DNA of 64,000 bases from the NCBI GenBank assembly GCA_014084085.1, contig NPFB01000071.1, positions 46,035 through 110,034 of the forward strand, written 5' to 3'. Position 1 is the stretch's first letter. Every line of letters starts with the position of its first letter. A program made the translations under genes and the position numbers. Under the pieces are notes generated by a model. That model did no database searches. It was given only the letters and a program-made list of their open reading frames with translations, and was not told where the DNA came from. The stretch comes from Hondaea fermentalgiana. Taxonomy: Eukaryota; Sar; Bigyra; Thraustochytrida; Thraustochytriidae. This document shows positions 26,377 through 36,043 of the stretch, piece after piece.

Positions 26377-28605
26377 CTATATGTTCAACCACGATTCGTA
26401 TGGATCAAGCACCTTTTTCTCCTTGATAGCGTGCCAGATCTTGTTGAGTGCTGGGGAAGTTTTGTTTGCCGTAGTCAAAAATTTCGCAAAATTGCGGTTG
26501 GCAGGTGTGTTATAGGTCACGACCCCAGGGGGGTTGACAACATCGAAAAGATTTAAGGGTGTGTATTTGCAGGCAGGTTTGTTACTGTCACAAACGTCAT
26601 AGAAGAAGATCTCATCAACGCTCCAATTCAGAGGCTGAAATGCAACCTGAAGCGACCATTGCATCATTCGTCGTGAAAGCCGGAGAATGCCTGTGCAAAC
26701 GTGATGCTTCGCCTTTCGCGGACGCCAAACCCTATACGCCTTTGTCCACATACTAAGATCCTGTTCTTTCTTTTCCGTGGTTAAAATTTCCAGGGGACTT
26801 GATGACTGGCCTCGGTTGAAGGAGACGGCCAGCATGTCCGCGTCATCATGCCGGACAGCGTCGATTAGGTAATTTAAATTTCCAGTGAATGTGACGTCGT
26901 AGTCGATAAGCCAGAGGTACTCGAGATTTGGACGAGACACGAGCATCCGCTCGAAAATGGACAGCGAACTAGCATATGTGAAGAGCCACATGAATCTGTC
27001 GGTATTTGCTGAACTTGGTTGAAAATGCCCTGTTTCTGGATCGCACAGAACACGATTTGACGATTTAGAGCAGGTGCGATTGTATGCATCCACAGCTTCG
27101 AAGGGGACAACATTTTTAGCAACACCTTCATTGTTGACGTGCATGAGACCGTAGTTGATGGCGCCGCCTCGTTTTTGCTCCATTTTGAACTGGTCGAACA
27201 GGCGGCCGTGGGTGCCGTTTCCTAGAACTGCAGCAATAAGCTCGCCGCCTTCCTTGTTCAGGCTCTTGGCCCAGCTGTGTAGCGTTCTGTTGACGCGATC
27301 TGATAAGATGTGTGTCTTCATGACGACGTGCTGATTCGTGAAACGACCAGAACGCCGCATAGAGCCGACAACAATCTCTGAGATTTGGTTTCCCGCAACC
27401 TTGGACATTTGTCTGACCTGAAGATCCTTGGCGCACGCTTTGGCGTCCAGTAGTTCAAGCTGGCCAAAGAGCCAACTCGCTCTGAGACCCGCACTTGCTA
27501 ACGCGAAAGCTTTCTTCCAAGCTACTTCAATCGGAAGCGTGTACAGGGCATCGTCCTTCGTGCCTGCGAGAATCGACGGGGCTGGCGTCTCTTCGAGATT
27601 ATTGTGCAAGAAGCATTTGCGCAGTGTAGCATCAGCGTACCCGCTGGTAATTCGCGTCGTGCACTCGTTAAGACTCTTTGGCAAGAAGCGCAGATTCTGT
27701 TTTCCGAGGTCTTTAGCAGTGTAGTCGTGAAGAAAACGTGCTGCAGCGGGTTTTGACCAAAGCGCAAGTATCGGCCGCATGCGCTGATCGTTAATCCAAT
27801 CGACAGCGTCAGTTTTGAGTGCGGTAAGGCGGTCAACATCGATTGCAGAGTTCTGCCTTGTTATAGACGTCGGCGGCGGAAGGAGATTTCTCCTTCCATG
27901 CCAAAAACTCTTTTGCCAAAAGCTCTTGTGCGCAGCATTTTTCATCCCATAAGAACTAGGAAATTGAATCGAGCTTGCTCGAAGAGTGCAATCTCCAGCA
28001 GAACGTTTTTTCCAAGCTGAAAGAAGGCTGTGGTCTTTTTTGAAGCGCACCCCGGGTCGAATGTAGAGCAAATTACGATACCAGCCGAATGACCATAGCG
28101 CTCGCATGTCATAGCCTCCATCGACGGTCTCAATGCGTGCGCCCTTGCGCAAGATAAACCGAGCCTCCGTCCGAAGCAGATTGCCCCCCGTAACAACAAT
28201 CAAGTCTGCAGCAAGGTAGCCAAGGTGCTCGTTCAGATTGTTAACCTGGCGCGAGAGTTCAGAGATGTGGAGCAGCTGCATGCGCATGAGCTCAGTACGG
28301 TTATTCGAGTACGCATTGAACAATTCCTCTGAGGCACTGGTGAACTCGTCGCCAAAGTCTCGCAGAATCGTAATGACAGCAAGGTCTCGCGTCCGTCTGC
28401 TATCATTCTCCACTTCACTCTTGCTCTCGTTTGTACCGTTCGAGATAAGGGTGTCGCCAACAAGCTCGATTTGTTTAATTTCATCGAAGTATAGCACATC
28501 GCCGCCCATGAAAGATATTACACGCCGACCAGCTAGCCCGAGCACAAAGGAGAAAATGATAGCGACCAAAATCGGCATGCGACGTGTCCATGACTGGTCC
28601 TCCAT
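26377..28605 (-). CDS. Type II membrane glycosyltransferase-like protein (copy B)
   Basis: 742 aa from the ATG at 28605; the frame extends upstream only through a GTG. A hydrophobic anchor (MPILVAIIFSFVLGLAG) lies near the N-terminus. The C-terminal GT-A-like module reads PNLEYLWLIDYDVTFTG, with DxD at 568-570, then MLAVSF, LRLSRRMMQWSLQVAFQPLN and KYTPLN, matching copy A position by position. The first half again contains a strand LIVVTGG and the YRNLLYIRPGVRFKKD segment where a first DxD would be. HSWAKSLNKEGGELIAAVLG also aligns with copy A. It is longer at the C-terminus than copy A by about 30 residues. Same-strand tandem arrangement indicates local duplication; the paralogs are clearly diverged, so the duplication is old. 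Confidence 0.72.
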   Translation of the reverse strand: MEDQSWTRRMPILVAIIFSFVLGLAGRRVISFMGGDVLYFDEIKQIELVGDTLISNGTNESKSEVENDSRRTRDLAVITILRDFGDEFTSASEELFNAYSNNRTELMRMQLLHISELSRQVNNLNEHLGYLAADLIVVTGGNLLRTEARFILRKGARIETVDGGYDMRALWSFGWYRNLLYIRPGVRFKKDHSLLSAWKKRSAGDCTLRASSIQFPSSYGMKNAAHKSFWQKSFWHGRRNLLPPPTSITRQNSAIDVDRLTALKTDAVDWINDQRMRPILALWSKPAAARFLHDYTAKDLGKQNLRFLPKSLNECTTRITSGYADATLRKCFLHNNLEETPAPSILAGTKDDALYTLPIEVAWKKAFALASAGLRASWLFGQLELLDAKACAKDLQVRQMSKVAGNQISEIVVGSMRRSGRFTNQHVVMKTHILSDRVNRTLHSWAKSLNKEGGELIAAVLGNGTHGRLFDQFKMEQKRGGAINYGLMHVNNEGVAKNVVPFEAVDAYNRTCSKSSNRVLCDPETGHFQPSSANTDRFMWLFTYASSLSIFERMLVSRPNLEYLWLIDYDVTFTGNLNYLIDAVRHDDADMLAVSFNRGQSSSPLEILTTEKKEQDLSMWTKAYRVWRPRKAKHHVCTGILRLSRRMMQWSLQVAFQPLNWSVDEIFFYDVCDSNKPACKYTPLNLFDVVNPPGVVTYNTPANRNFAKFLTTANKTSPALNKIWHAIKEKKVLDPYESWLNI

Positions 28606-29069
28606 CCTCGGCGCAATGACAGGTTTTCTCCGCCGAGCGTCCAAAAGTATCTCTACTGCAACGAAGGTAGTAAGAATGCCACTCACTTGATGCACGTGCA
28701 CGCGCGAGGTAAAGCTGAAGAGAGCAAGCAGTCAATGATTAAGACTCTGCGCGTACCACGTTCTGGACGAAGGAGTACTATACACAAAGTAAGCAGCAGA
28801 AAGGCTTCACAAGTACGCGCGAAGATGATCGATGACTTCAACGATGGCACTTTGTCTGCCAGCGTCTCTGGCTTACTGCGCCGCCCTTGGCCTACCTTGC
28901 CAGAGGTTTGCTGCCACCCGGTGTGGTTTTCGCTGCCTCTCGCCTTCGACGAAATTATTCCTTTTTCTTCATTGCATGGTCAGAATAGTAACTGACTGTG
29001 AGTCCGAGTCGGCCGTCACTAGTAGCTTAAGAGGGCGAAGCTTCAATGACACAATTAGTTTAGGTGGCA

Positions 29070-29250
29070 GGCAATAAGAGTGGAAATGACTCCTTCGTCC
29101 AGACAGGGGACGTAGTAGCCATGGTATAGGTGACAGACTCTGCCAGCCTGGAGACCACTCTAACTAATAGGCGGCAATAAGAGTGGAAATGACTCCCTCG
29201 TCCAGACAGGGGACATAGTAGGTGACAGACTCTGCCAGCCTGGAGGCCAC
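29070..29250. repeat. Tandem duplication, 103-bp period
   Basis: Two near-identical units beginning GGCAATAAGAGTGGAAATGA at 29070 and 29173. They differ by a few substitutions, and the first unit has about 11 extra bases around 29117-29127. The similarity suggests a recent duplication. Confidence 0.85.
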
Positions 29251-29316
29251 AAACAAAAGTCGGTGGGTGAAGCGCCATTCCTTTTTCCTTTTCATTTTTT
29301 TTTAAAATTATATTAA

Positions 29317-29840
29317 GCAAGCTCTTGTGACCTTAATGCGACCAAACCGGAAGAAACTCGAGTCTAATTAGTATGGGAACAGGGAAATAAATCAATTTTA
29401 GAGATAAAATGTGAGCAATCGGCCCACCTTAAAATATTTTAGTTCTCCGTTCGCTCGTACCCCCCTTCATATAAACAACGTGATTGATTGTGCAGACTCT
29501 TTTCCCGAAAACTAATTCGGGTAAATTGTTGCTTTCCACACTAAAGAGTCCATTTTATCCGTCACTGACTCATATTATTTTATAGGTACCTCCACAACAT
29601 GAGTCAGTGACGGATAAAAATATGCTTTAGTGTGACATACTGTTTATTTTTCCGGCATGGTAATAATTTACCCGAATTAGTTCAATGAAGGGGGGGTACC
29701 GAGTGAACGGAGAATTAAAAACATTTAAGGTGGGCCGATTCATCGCATATTATCACAATTTGCCTTATTTCTTCGGTCGCCATTCTAATGAGACTCGAGG
29801 TTTTCCCGGTTTGGTCGCGCTGAGGTCAGTCACGAGAGCT
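29317..29840. mobile_element. Foldback (long inverted-repeat, MITE-like) element
   Basis: Two arms of about 250 bp are imperfect reverse complements around a centre near 29580-29586. Matching blocks include CGACCAAACCGG / CCGGTTTGGTCG near the outer ends, ATCGGCCCACCTTAAA (29418-29433) / TTTAAGGTGGGCCGAT (29724-29739), and ACTAATTCGGGTAAATT / AATTTACCCGAATTAGT. A perfect 21-bp inner pair lies at 29553-29573 and 29599-29619. TTAA flanks both outer edges (29313-29316 and 29841-29844), which may be a target duplication or chance. No coding capacity is visible. The structure is directly seen; calling it mobile is an inference. Confidence 0.75.
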
Positions 29841-30209
29841 TTAAGGTGGATTAAAGTTTAAGGAATCGTACCAATCTGGTCGCAGTGACGTCACACCACC
29901 TTTAATGTAGCGCAGAAACTCAACAGGTCGAGCGAGGAAGGTCTACGCAGAGGGCGAGCGAGCGTTACTGTTCTTGGGACGAGCAAGTGGAGGGCAGCAC
30001 TGCCCGGTAGCGCTGAAGACGACCAAACTCATCGCAATTGTGCGACGTTGCGGTTCGCGAGTTACGAACAACTAAAGACTTTGACGGCACGGTCGAAAAA
30101 GAAAGCCCAAAGTTCGGCCTTGTTGGTGGTTAGAAAACTCTCTAGCAGTAGTTCCCTGCAGCTCTCGAGAACAGCACTTGCAGGATTGCGACATATTGCG
30201 CGTGCAATT

Positions 30210-31226
30210 ATGCCCGAAGTACAAAAGTTCTGGAAATTGTGCGCGCCGTTGGTACTGATATTGGTCCCCCTTGTTTGGCTCGCTCTTGAGCCCAGAGCTC
30301 TGATTTTACAAGATTCTCCGCCTCTTGTCCAAGTTTTTTCGGAGTTTCGACAATCTTCCACTGCTTCGCCTGCTAACCTCACTTTGTCTCCGACAGCTGC
30401 ACCAACTCTTGCCGGCCTTCGAGGTTCGATGCCATTCAGTGGCAGAAATTGCAGCTCAATTTCAGAAGATAGACTTTGCATGGGGGGAGTACGATGGGCC
30501 CCTACTTGGTGGATGGCATCACGTCCGAACCAACCATTCGTTTGTGAAATCTTCGAGCACTTTTATTGTGCGATGCGCGGCTGTCGTGAATGGAGATATT
30601 TTCAGTTGCACTATGTCATCGACTCGCTTATAAAACACAATCCGGAATATCGCCTTGCTGTTGACGCCCTGATAGATCTCTCAGCAAATGAAAACCAGCC
30701 GGGACCTCATTTATTTCACATTGACTACAATTCTTCAACATACATGTACAAACGACCAAAAATGAACGGAACGCAATACATGCAATACATAGATGATGCC
30801 GTTTCGAAAGCTGCGAGATCAGGCGCTCAAACCAAGCTCGCAGCGTTACCAATGCCACGGACTATCTACTTCATGTGGCTGCAAGGCGAGGATCATCTTC
30901 GCACGAACAATAAGTACAATTACATAGCTTTCAAAGCATGGAATATGCTGAATCCACATTGGAAGTTTACCCTTATCACTTATGACAACATTGCTGAGCT
31001 AGCTCCGATGAGCCACTCATTGTGGACGGGAGATCACAACACGAACGGAAGAAAGCTTTCGCATTTGTCAGATTTGACGCGACTCGAACTGCTCTGTAAG
31101 AATGGAGGCGTATGGGCAGATGCCTCACTTATGCCCATGGTGCCTCTCAATGATTTTCTCTCCAAGGAGCTCGGAAAGCCAGGACGAGACTTCCTTATGT
31201 ACCGTTTCACCCATCCGCATCCTTAA
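30210..31226 (+). CDS. Capsular-polysaccharide-synthesis/GT32-like glycosyltransferase, probably C-terminally shortened
   Basis: 338 aa from the ATG at 30210; the frame is open upstream but without an ATG. MPEVQKFWKLCAPLVLILVP opens a type II membrane anchor. From about 225 the sequence follows the Caps_synth/GT32 pattern: PRTIYFMWLQGED, AFKAWNMLNPHWKFTLIT, then LSHLSDLTRLELLCKNGG and VWADASLMPMVPL, with the WAD (Asp304) in the DxD-like nucleotide-sugar/metal site. These enzymes transfer sugars to polysaccharides or glycolipids in the Golgi. The ORF stops about 20 residues after that block, in FLMYRFTHPHP, where family members normally run on for another 100 or so. A 17-bp near-repeat of the terminal codons occurs 67 bp downstream (31202 and 31269), so a rearrangement or intron may explain the end. 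Confidence 0.7.
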   Translation: MPEVQKFWKLCAPLVLILVPLVWLALEPRALILQDSPPLVQVFSEFRQSSTASPANLTLSPTAAPTLAGLRGSMPFSGRNCSSISEDRLCMGGVRWAPTWWMASRPNQPFVCEIFEHFYCAMRGCREWRYFQLHYVIDSLIKHNPEYRLAVDALIDLSANENQPGPHLFHIDYNSSTYMYKRPKMNGTQYMQYIDDAVSKAARSGAQTKLAALPMPRTIYFMWLQGEDHLRTNNKYNYIAFKAWNMLNPHWKFTLITYDNIAELAPMSHSLWTGDHNTNGRKLSHLSDLTRLELLCKNGGVWADASLMPMVPLNDFLSKELGKPGRDFLMYRFTHPHP

Positions 31227-31513
31227 TAAAAACAAATTTAAGGGCCAAAACCAGAAATCCTTTTGTTTCAATTCACTCATCCGCATACATAGATAGGGCG
31301 TAGACGTAGGCGTAGGCCCACTCATAGCCTAGTGCAGGCTACTGTCATCAACAAGCTTGGAGATTGCAGGAGAATTCACCAGTGAAAGTCGAAAGATAAT
31401 TCAAGCTTCCAAATCCTGGAAATTCTGGGGATTAATTTTTAAAACTCGCGAGCCTCGAGCACTTTCCCGAGGGACATGTATGGACGGGCGCTGTACGAGC
31501 ATCATTACAGCCA

Positions 31514-31860
31514 ATGAACTATTCCAGACGTGCGTTAGCTCGATCTCTCGACTCTTATTATGACCGTTTTCAGGTAATTTGGCACTCGCGACAATCGCCT
31601 CACCGGCGCGCAGGCTCGCTCCGCAGCCGCCTGGCTGACTGGAACACTCCTCGGCATGGCCGTGCAAGTCTTTGAGGTAAAGTCGTGTCACCCCCTTTTT
31701 TCCAATACGTCTGATCATCGACGAGAACTGCGCGAGGGGGCGACTTTGCGCGGGCTTCGCGAATGTGTTCGCGGAGGAGACTGCCGCGCAGCTGCGCTCG
31801 ATGATAGGCAAAGACGAGAAAACGCGTGGAGAAGACAAATTCGCTGCTAGATATCGTTAG
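31514..31860 (+). CDS. Possible small three-exon gene or 3' exons of the preceding gene
   Basis: Three stretches read in phase if two short GT-AG introns are removed: 31514-31573, 31614-31676 and 31726-31860. The implied introns are 40 and 49 nt; the second has a CCCCCTTTTTT tract. The product would be 85 aa, including AWLTGTLLGMAVQVFE and a C-terminus LRSMIGKDEKTRGEDKFAAR. The frame also continues upstream of 31514 to a TAA near 31433, so these may be terminal exons of the truncated glycosyltransferase. No family is recognised. Introns are otherwise absent from this window, so confidence is low. Confidence 0.25.
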
Positions 31861-32152
31861 AGGTTGTTGTTTTTTTTGCCTGCATTTTGCAATGTTTGGT
31901 CTTCACGTTATAAATCTTTGCCTTGAGCTGGGTCTCTGTCGGGAAGCTAGCTGGCTTGGGCCCACCGCGTTGATCAAGAAAAGACTGCATGATTTGCGTG
32001 GGTGACTTGCTTGTTTTCGTGACCGTGAGAAGTTGAATCTCGATGTCGAATCTGGCTTCCATGCCTTTTTGCCCCCTTTCTGATTGACATGAAATATACA
32101 AGTTCTGGCGAATAAAAGGAACTCGTGGCGCATTTTGCGCGGACATCGCCAT
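31847..32152 (-). CDS. Hypothetical small ORF, 101 aa
   Basis: ATG-initiated ORF with a Lys/Thr/Gln-rich product (QIMQSFLDQRGGPKPASFP, then TQLKAKIYNVKTKHCKMQAK). The pattern vaguely recalls N-terminal parts of plant-type MULE/FAR1-like transposon proteins, but no diagnostic residues are present. Its stop overlaps the end of the candidate exons on the other strand, so at most one of the two is likely to be right. Confidence 0.25.
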   Translation of the reverse strand: MAMSAQNAPRVPFIRQNLYISCQSERGQKGMEARFDIEIQLLTVTKTSKSPTQIMQSFLDQRGGPKPASFPTETQLKAKIYNVKTKHCKMQAKKTTTSNDI

Positions 32153-32907
32153 CTATCATGACAGTCAATTCCTAAAAATCGTCACGAACGCATTGCGAAA
32201 ATTAGCACCCAAAAGAGGCATGGTGGGCCGATCGCCATGTCTTTGGCGCTGCGCGCTCACAGGCCCAGTCGCCCACAACATGATTAATACGCATCAAAAC
32301 TCAGTATCGAGAAGCGCTGTTTTTAGGAGGGATTTTTTATTTACAGTGCAGAACTCGAAATCCTGCAGACACTACCGGTATCCTAGTCACTCTCGTCCAC
32401 AGTATGATCTCGCACTTGGTAGCTGTATTCTTTATGATATTTGTAGCCAAAGTTGCTTTTCACGAGAATGGCACTTCAGAACGTGGGCCGGGCACTTTAC
32501 AGAATATGTATTTCTCTTTGAGACACTCAGGCCATGGCGACCCTCTTGCTCTTCCGCTGGCCCGCGATCTGCTTCTGGCGGCACGACCGCGCAAGCCTCC
32601 TCTTTAAGCTGCGTCGCCCTCAACTTTCCCTCCTCAGGGCCAATTTTCTTTTGGAGAGCTCCTCAGCTAGCTCGCGCCTTGTAAGAGCCCATGAAATCGT
32701 TGCCGTATGTTGAGCCGTCACCGAACCGCCGTGCCCAGACTTAACTTGTATATTTTTGTTCAAAGAACGCGCTTCCTCTTGCATATCGCTTCTCCCGTTA
32801 TCCACAGAGCATGATCCCAAATGTGCACTACCGCCTTTTATGGCACGAGCTCATGATGTTCTAAGCAAACGTGACCCGTTTGAGTTCAGGATATAAAGGC
32901 AGGGAAT

Positions 32908-33237
32908 TTATTGCTGGGATGCGAGCACACCTGGGTTTTCGTCGTATGTTGCGTGAGGACCACGGGCACACCCGGGGCTGTCTGCGTCAGGAGCGCCGCA
33001 GCACGTCCAGAACCAGTGCTGGACGCCGGCATCCTTCGTATCCCCAGGCTCGAGCCATCGTTGTGCAGTCTCTCCGCACCAAGACTCCGTATGGAATGCA
33101 CAGGCCCGGCCATCGTTCTGTGAGGGGTCGAAGTGGTGCTTGCACCTCCGGCAAAGGAGCTGTTGCGTGCTTTTGACCGCAGCTCCGCCGGCCTTAGGCA
33201 TCGCCTTTTCCGACTGGTCAGCAGCTGGCGCGCTCAT
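32908..33237 (-). CDS. Small CHORD-like zinc-binding protein
   Basis: 109 aa from an ATG at 33237, with an in-frame stop shortly upstream. About 30 residues of linker precede CRRCKHHFDPSQNDGRACAF followed by His. After a spacer come WFWTCCGAPDADSPGC and GPH. This reproduces the Cys/His spacing of CHORD domains: C-x2-C, FDP-x2-N, AC-x-F-H, W-x-CC and GC-x3-H. CHORD proteins bind zinc and work with HSP90 and CS-domain cochaperones such as SGT1. Only one CHORD-like unit is present, and no CS domain is fused to it. The third zinc-ligand region differs from canonical CHORD (TESWCGETAQRWLEP insert). It stands alone in a gene-poor stretch. Confidence 0.6.
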   Translation of the reverse strand: MSAPAADQSEKAMPKAGGAAVKSTQQLLCRRCKHHFDPSQNDGRACAFHTESWCGETAQRWLEPGDTKDAGVQHWFWTCCGAPDADSPGCARGPHATYDENPGVLASQQ

Positions 33238-34621
33238 CTTCGTCCACGGGTTCTACGAGGTCACCGTCGGGTCGCATACCAAGGAAGCTCGTCAAGACTG
33301 CTTCGACGCGCGTGGCCTCGAGACAACTCGAGTTGCTTGTTGCTGGTCAATCCCAGATATTAGTACCAGTACCAAAAACAGGTTGGTCCCCTTACCGGAA
33401 GAATAGTAGAATCTACCGTCTCTGCACAGCAATAGCCTTGGGAAAAAAAAAGTATCGACTTTGCAAAACTGGGACTGATTTCATCTCTCGGAAAAACCTT
33501 TTGAAGGCCAGGTTTAACGCATCGAAGCAGGATATCTCCTAGGTCTGGCATCTTCGGCGAAACTGCCTTTCCACCACCCCCTCTGTCACCAATATAGATA
33601 CAGTGGCTGTCCAGGGGCGTACGGAGGGCAAGATGCTTGTGGTTCAAGACTGATCCGACTGGAAAAGGTTAGGAGGGGGGCCTGTAGAGGGCGGTTGCGC
33701 CCGCGCGGCGAGCCCTTTTCCGCGGCATTCTCCCCGGCTTTTTCCCACGGTATTCCTCACTTGCGGGACAGCTTTGGTGAACTGTGCCGCGGGCTAAGTT
33801 TCACTTGCCAGTGGATTCCTGGCGGGTATACGGACAAAGAAGACGAGCGCCAAAACAGTTTGAATTTGAAGAAGAAAAACTCGAAGAAGAAGAACAACAA
33901 CAAGAATAACAAGAATAACACCAAGGGGAGAGGGAGAGCCTTGCGGAGATGCAAGCAATCGCAATTTGAGAGAAAGCAAACGAGAATCTCCTCTCGAGCC
34001 CAGCGGCGACGAGACCGCGCTCGAGAGTGCTTGAGCGAGGGCCAGGCGCAGCGTGGCTTGCACGAGCGAGCGAGACTTCGGCTGTAGCGCTCCTTCTCCT
34101 CCTCCTCGAGCGCTTGCGCGGGGGCAGGCGCTCTGCTGGACGCGCGGGCTCAGAAGAAGAAGAGCTGCTAGTGCCAGCCTTGCTTGCGAGATCGCTACGA
34201 AACGAAAAACATACGAAGCGCATTCAAAACTTGCAGCGCGCTCGAAGCTCTTCGGGAAGGAGAGATAAATCTACTTGTCCAAGGACCCTTGACTTCGCCC
34301 TTGTCACGTCGAGTTAGAAGAAGAGGCGGCTGCGCATCTCAGCTTCTCAAGCACATCGCAAGTACATGGCAGCATAGCGTCATTCAGCATCATCATTGAG
34401 CCTTCCTTTGAAAAAAGATTGGCACGTGAGGTCGACCTGAACATCACTCTGCGCTGTGTACGTTCGTTTGTCAGTGGGCTGTGTGCCGGACATTCAACGC
34501 AGCTAGCTATTCAACCGAAGAGAGTGTTGTTGCTTGCTTGAATCCTCTGAGCTCAAATCTTTTCCTTCGTATGTTCTCACCGAGAAAAGTGCCAAGCGAG
34601 TAGAATCTACATTGAGAAAGG
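33238..34621. other. Intergenic interval with low-complexity tracts
   Basis: Contains GAAGAAGAA/AACAACAA tracts near 33865-33925 and GAGCGAGC tracts near 34030-34075. TCCTCCTCC lies near 34090-34110. Open frames on both strands translate to Ser, Arg or Glu homopolymers and are not supported as genes. The last 200 bp should hold the promoter of the next gene. Confidence 0.5.
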
Positions 34622-36043
34622 ATGACGCGCAGATCGCGTGTGTCTACCTCCACTGCTTCTTCTTCTTCTTCTTCTGCAAATTCTTTCTCGTCGTCGTCGT
34701 CGTCGCCTTCTTCTTTGTCGACCCGGGCAGCCGAGCAACCGCTCCGATCAGCGCGCAGAACGAGGCGCAGCGTTGATCGAAACGCACAAAGTTCTTCGTC
34801 CTTACAAGCCGAGGGCAGAACTGACGAACCGTCACGAAAGCGCTCTCGTGCTGGAACAAGCACTCGCCATAGGAGTAGTAGTCAATCGAGGACCAACGTT
34901 TTCTTCGGCGCAACCGGAAGTCCTCAGAAGGCTCGTCGCAAAAAGACCAAGGTGAAGACCACGGCAGCGACGTCAAGCTCAAGAGAGCTCCACCGTGGTG
35001 GCCAAACGGAGAGCTCTGAAGTCGAGGACAAGTCGAAGGAGGAGAACGATAGTGCTGACGATGACTCCAGCTCCGAAATCGACTCAAGCTCTGACGAAGG
35101 CAGTGCTGACGATGACAGCGAGAACGGACCCTCTCCCACTTCCACTTCCGACTCAAGGGGCGACGCAGAGGCCAAGGCGCTGAAGAGCAAGAAGATGAAA
35201 AGGAGATCCCCGAAGACCAAATCCTCAAGTACGAAGGAAGCGGCAAAGGAAACAAAGAAACGAAAGAAAGCCAAACCTCCTACTGCGGCGAAAAAAGCTC
35301 CCAGTGTACCACCTTCTATCGATCCCATCACTCTCGAAGCAATCCCGCCCAGTCACCTCTTTATCATCAAAAGAGAAAATGGAACGGAGGGGCATTTCGA
35401 TGCAGTCTCACTCGCAGCTTACATTGTTGCTTCTGGAGACTTTACAGATCCACTCACCCGGATTCCCCTTTCTATGCAGGATCTTGAACGTCTCGACGCA
35501 ACTGTGAAAGCACTTAACGAGAAGAAGACCTCAAAGAAGACTTCCAACACGCAACGAGCAAGCGTCGTTGAAGCCTTCAAGGCCACGAGCCATTACAAAA
35601 GCGCACGTTGCCAGAGAGACGCGCTTCTCGGACTCGAAAGATACTTAGGAGAGCAAGTAGCCGAGGTGCTCGCCACGATCGAAGAGGTTAATGACGGGGA
35701 GCTTGAACCCAACGAAGCTGAGCAGGTCATCCTCACTGAAATTCTTCCCAGCTTTCAGCACAACTTTGAAATTTTAGCGCGAGCAGACGCTCTTCTGGCT
35801 CGTCAAAGCCTTTCTCAGTACCTTTCCTTTGTCCGTGGTCCTCCGAATCGAGCTACGCGTAACCGCTGTGGTTTCCGGGACTTCATTTTAGCAGTTCTGC
35901 AAGTTTTTGAGTCCATTGTGCAGTCGCCCCATTCGCAGCACGTCTTGAGCTCGTCGCAAATCAACCTTTTGCTCCGCACTGCCCCCACGTCTTCTACATC
36001 CTCTTCTTCGCGCGCCAATGAACTTTCTACGCGTCAAATTTGA
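34622..36043 (+). CDS. Ser/Lys-rich protein with atypical U-box/RING-like domain
   Basis: 473 aa. Residues 1-230 are low-complexity: serine runs, Arg/Lys-rich nuclear-localisation-like clusters, and Asp/Ser blocks resembling CK2 sites. From about 234 comes IDPITLEAIPPSHLFIIKRE, then HFDAVSLAAYIVASGDFTDP and LTRIPLSMQDLERLD. This follows the U-box layout (DPIT.E.I, F....L..Y, F.DP.TR.PL) without the zinc-binding cysteines of a true RING. U-boxes recruit E2 ubiquitin-conjugating enzymes. A helical region of about 130 residues follows with repeated Leu and acidic residues. E3 activity is plausible but unproven. Nuclear location is inferred from composition. Confidence 0.6.
   Translation: MTRRSRVSTSTASSSSSSANSFSSSSSSPSSLSTRAAEQPLRSARRTRRSVDRNAQSSSSLQAEGRTDEPSRKRSRAGTSTRHRSSSQSRTNVFFGATGSPQKARRKKTKVKTTAATSSSRELHRGGQTESSEVEDKSKEENDSADDDSSSEIDSSSDEGSADDDSENGPSPTSTSDSRGDAEAKALKSKKMKRRSPKTKSSSTKEAAKETKKRKKAKPPTAAKKAPSVPPSIDPITLEAIPPSHLFIIKRENGTEGHFDAVSLAAYIVASGDFTDPLTRIPLSMQDLERLDATVKALNEKKTSKKTSNTQRASVVEAFKATSHYKSARCQRDALLGLERYLGEQVAEVLATIEEVNDGELEPNEAEQVILTEILPSFQHNFEILARADALLARQSLSQYLSFVRGPPNRATRNRCGFRDFILAVLQVFESIVQSPHSQHVLSSSQINLLLRTAPTSSTSSSSRANELSTRQI

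Larger units (their letters stand above)
28606..30209. other. Repeat-rich intergenic interval, 1.6 kb
   Basis: Separates copy B and the third glycosyltransferase, which are divergent. It holds a 103-bp-period tandem duplication and a ~525-bp foldback sequence, listed separately, and a TGACGTCA site at 29886-29893. I see no coding gene. Confidence 0.6.

Noticed and set aside
33360..33647. 95-codon minus-strand ORF near the CHORD-like gene
   Set aside because: Starts at a TTG, has no ATG near its beginning and no recognisable motif.
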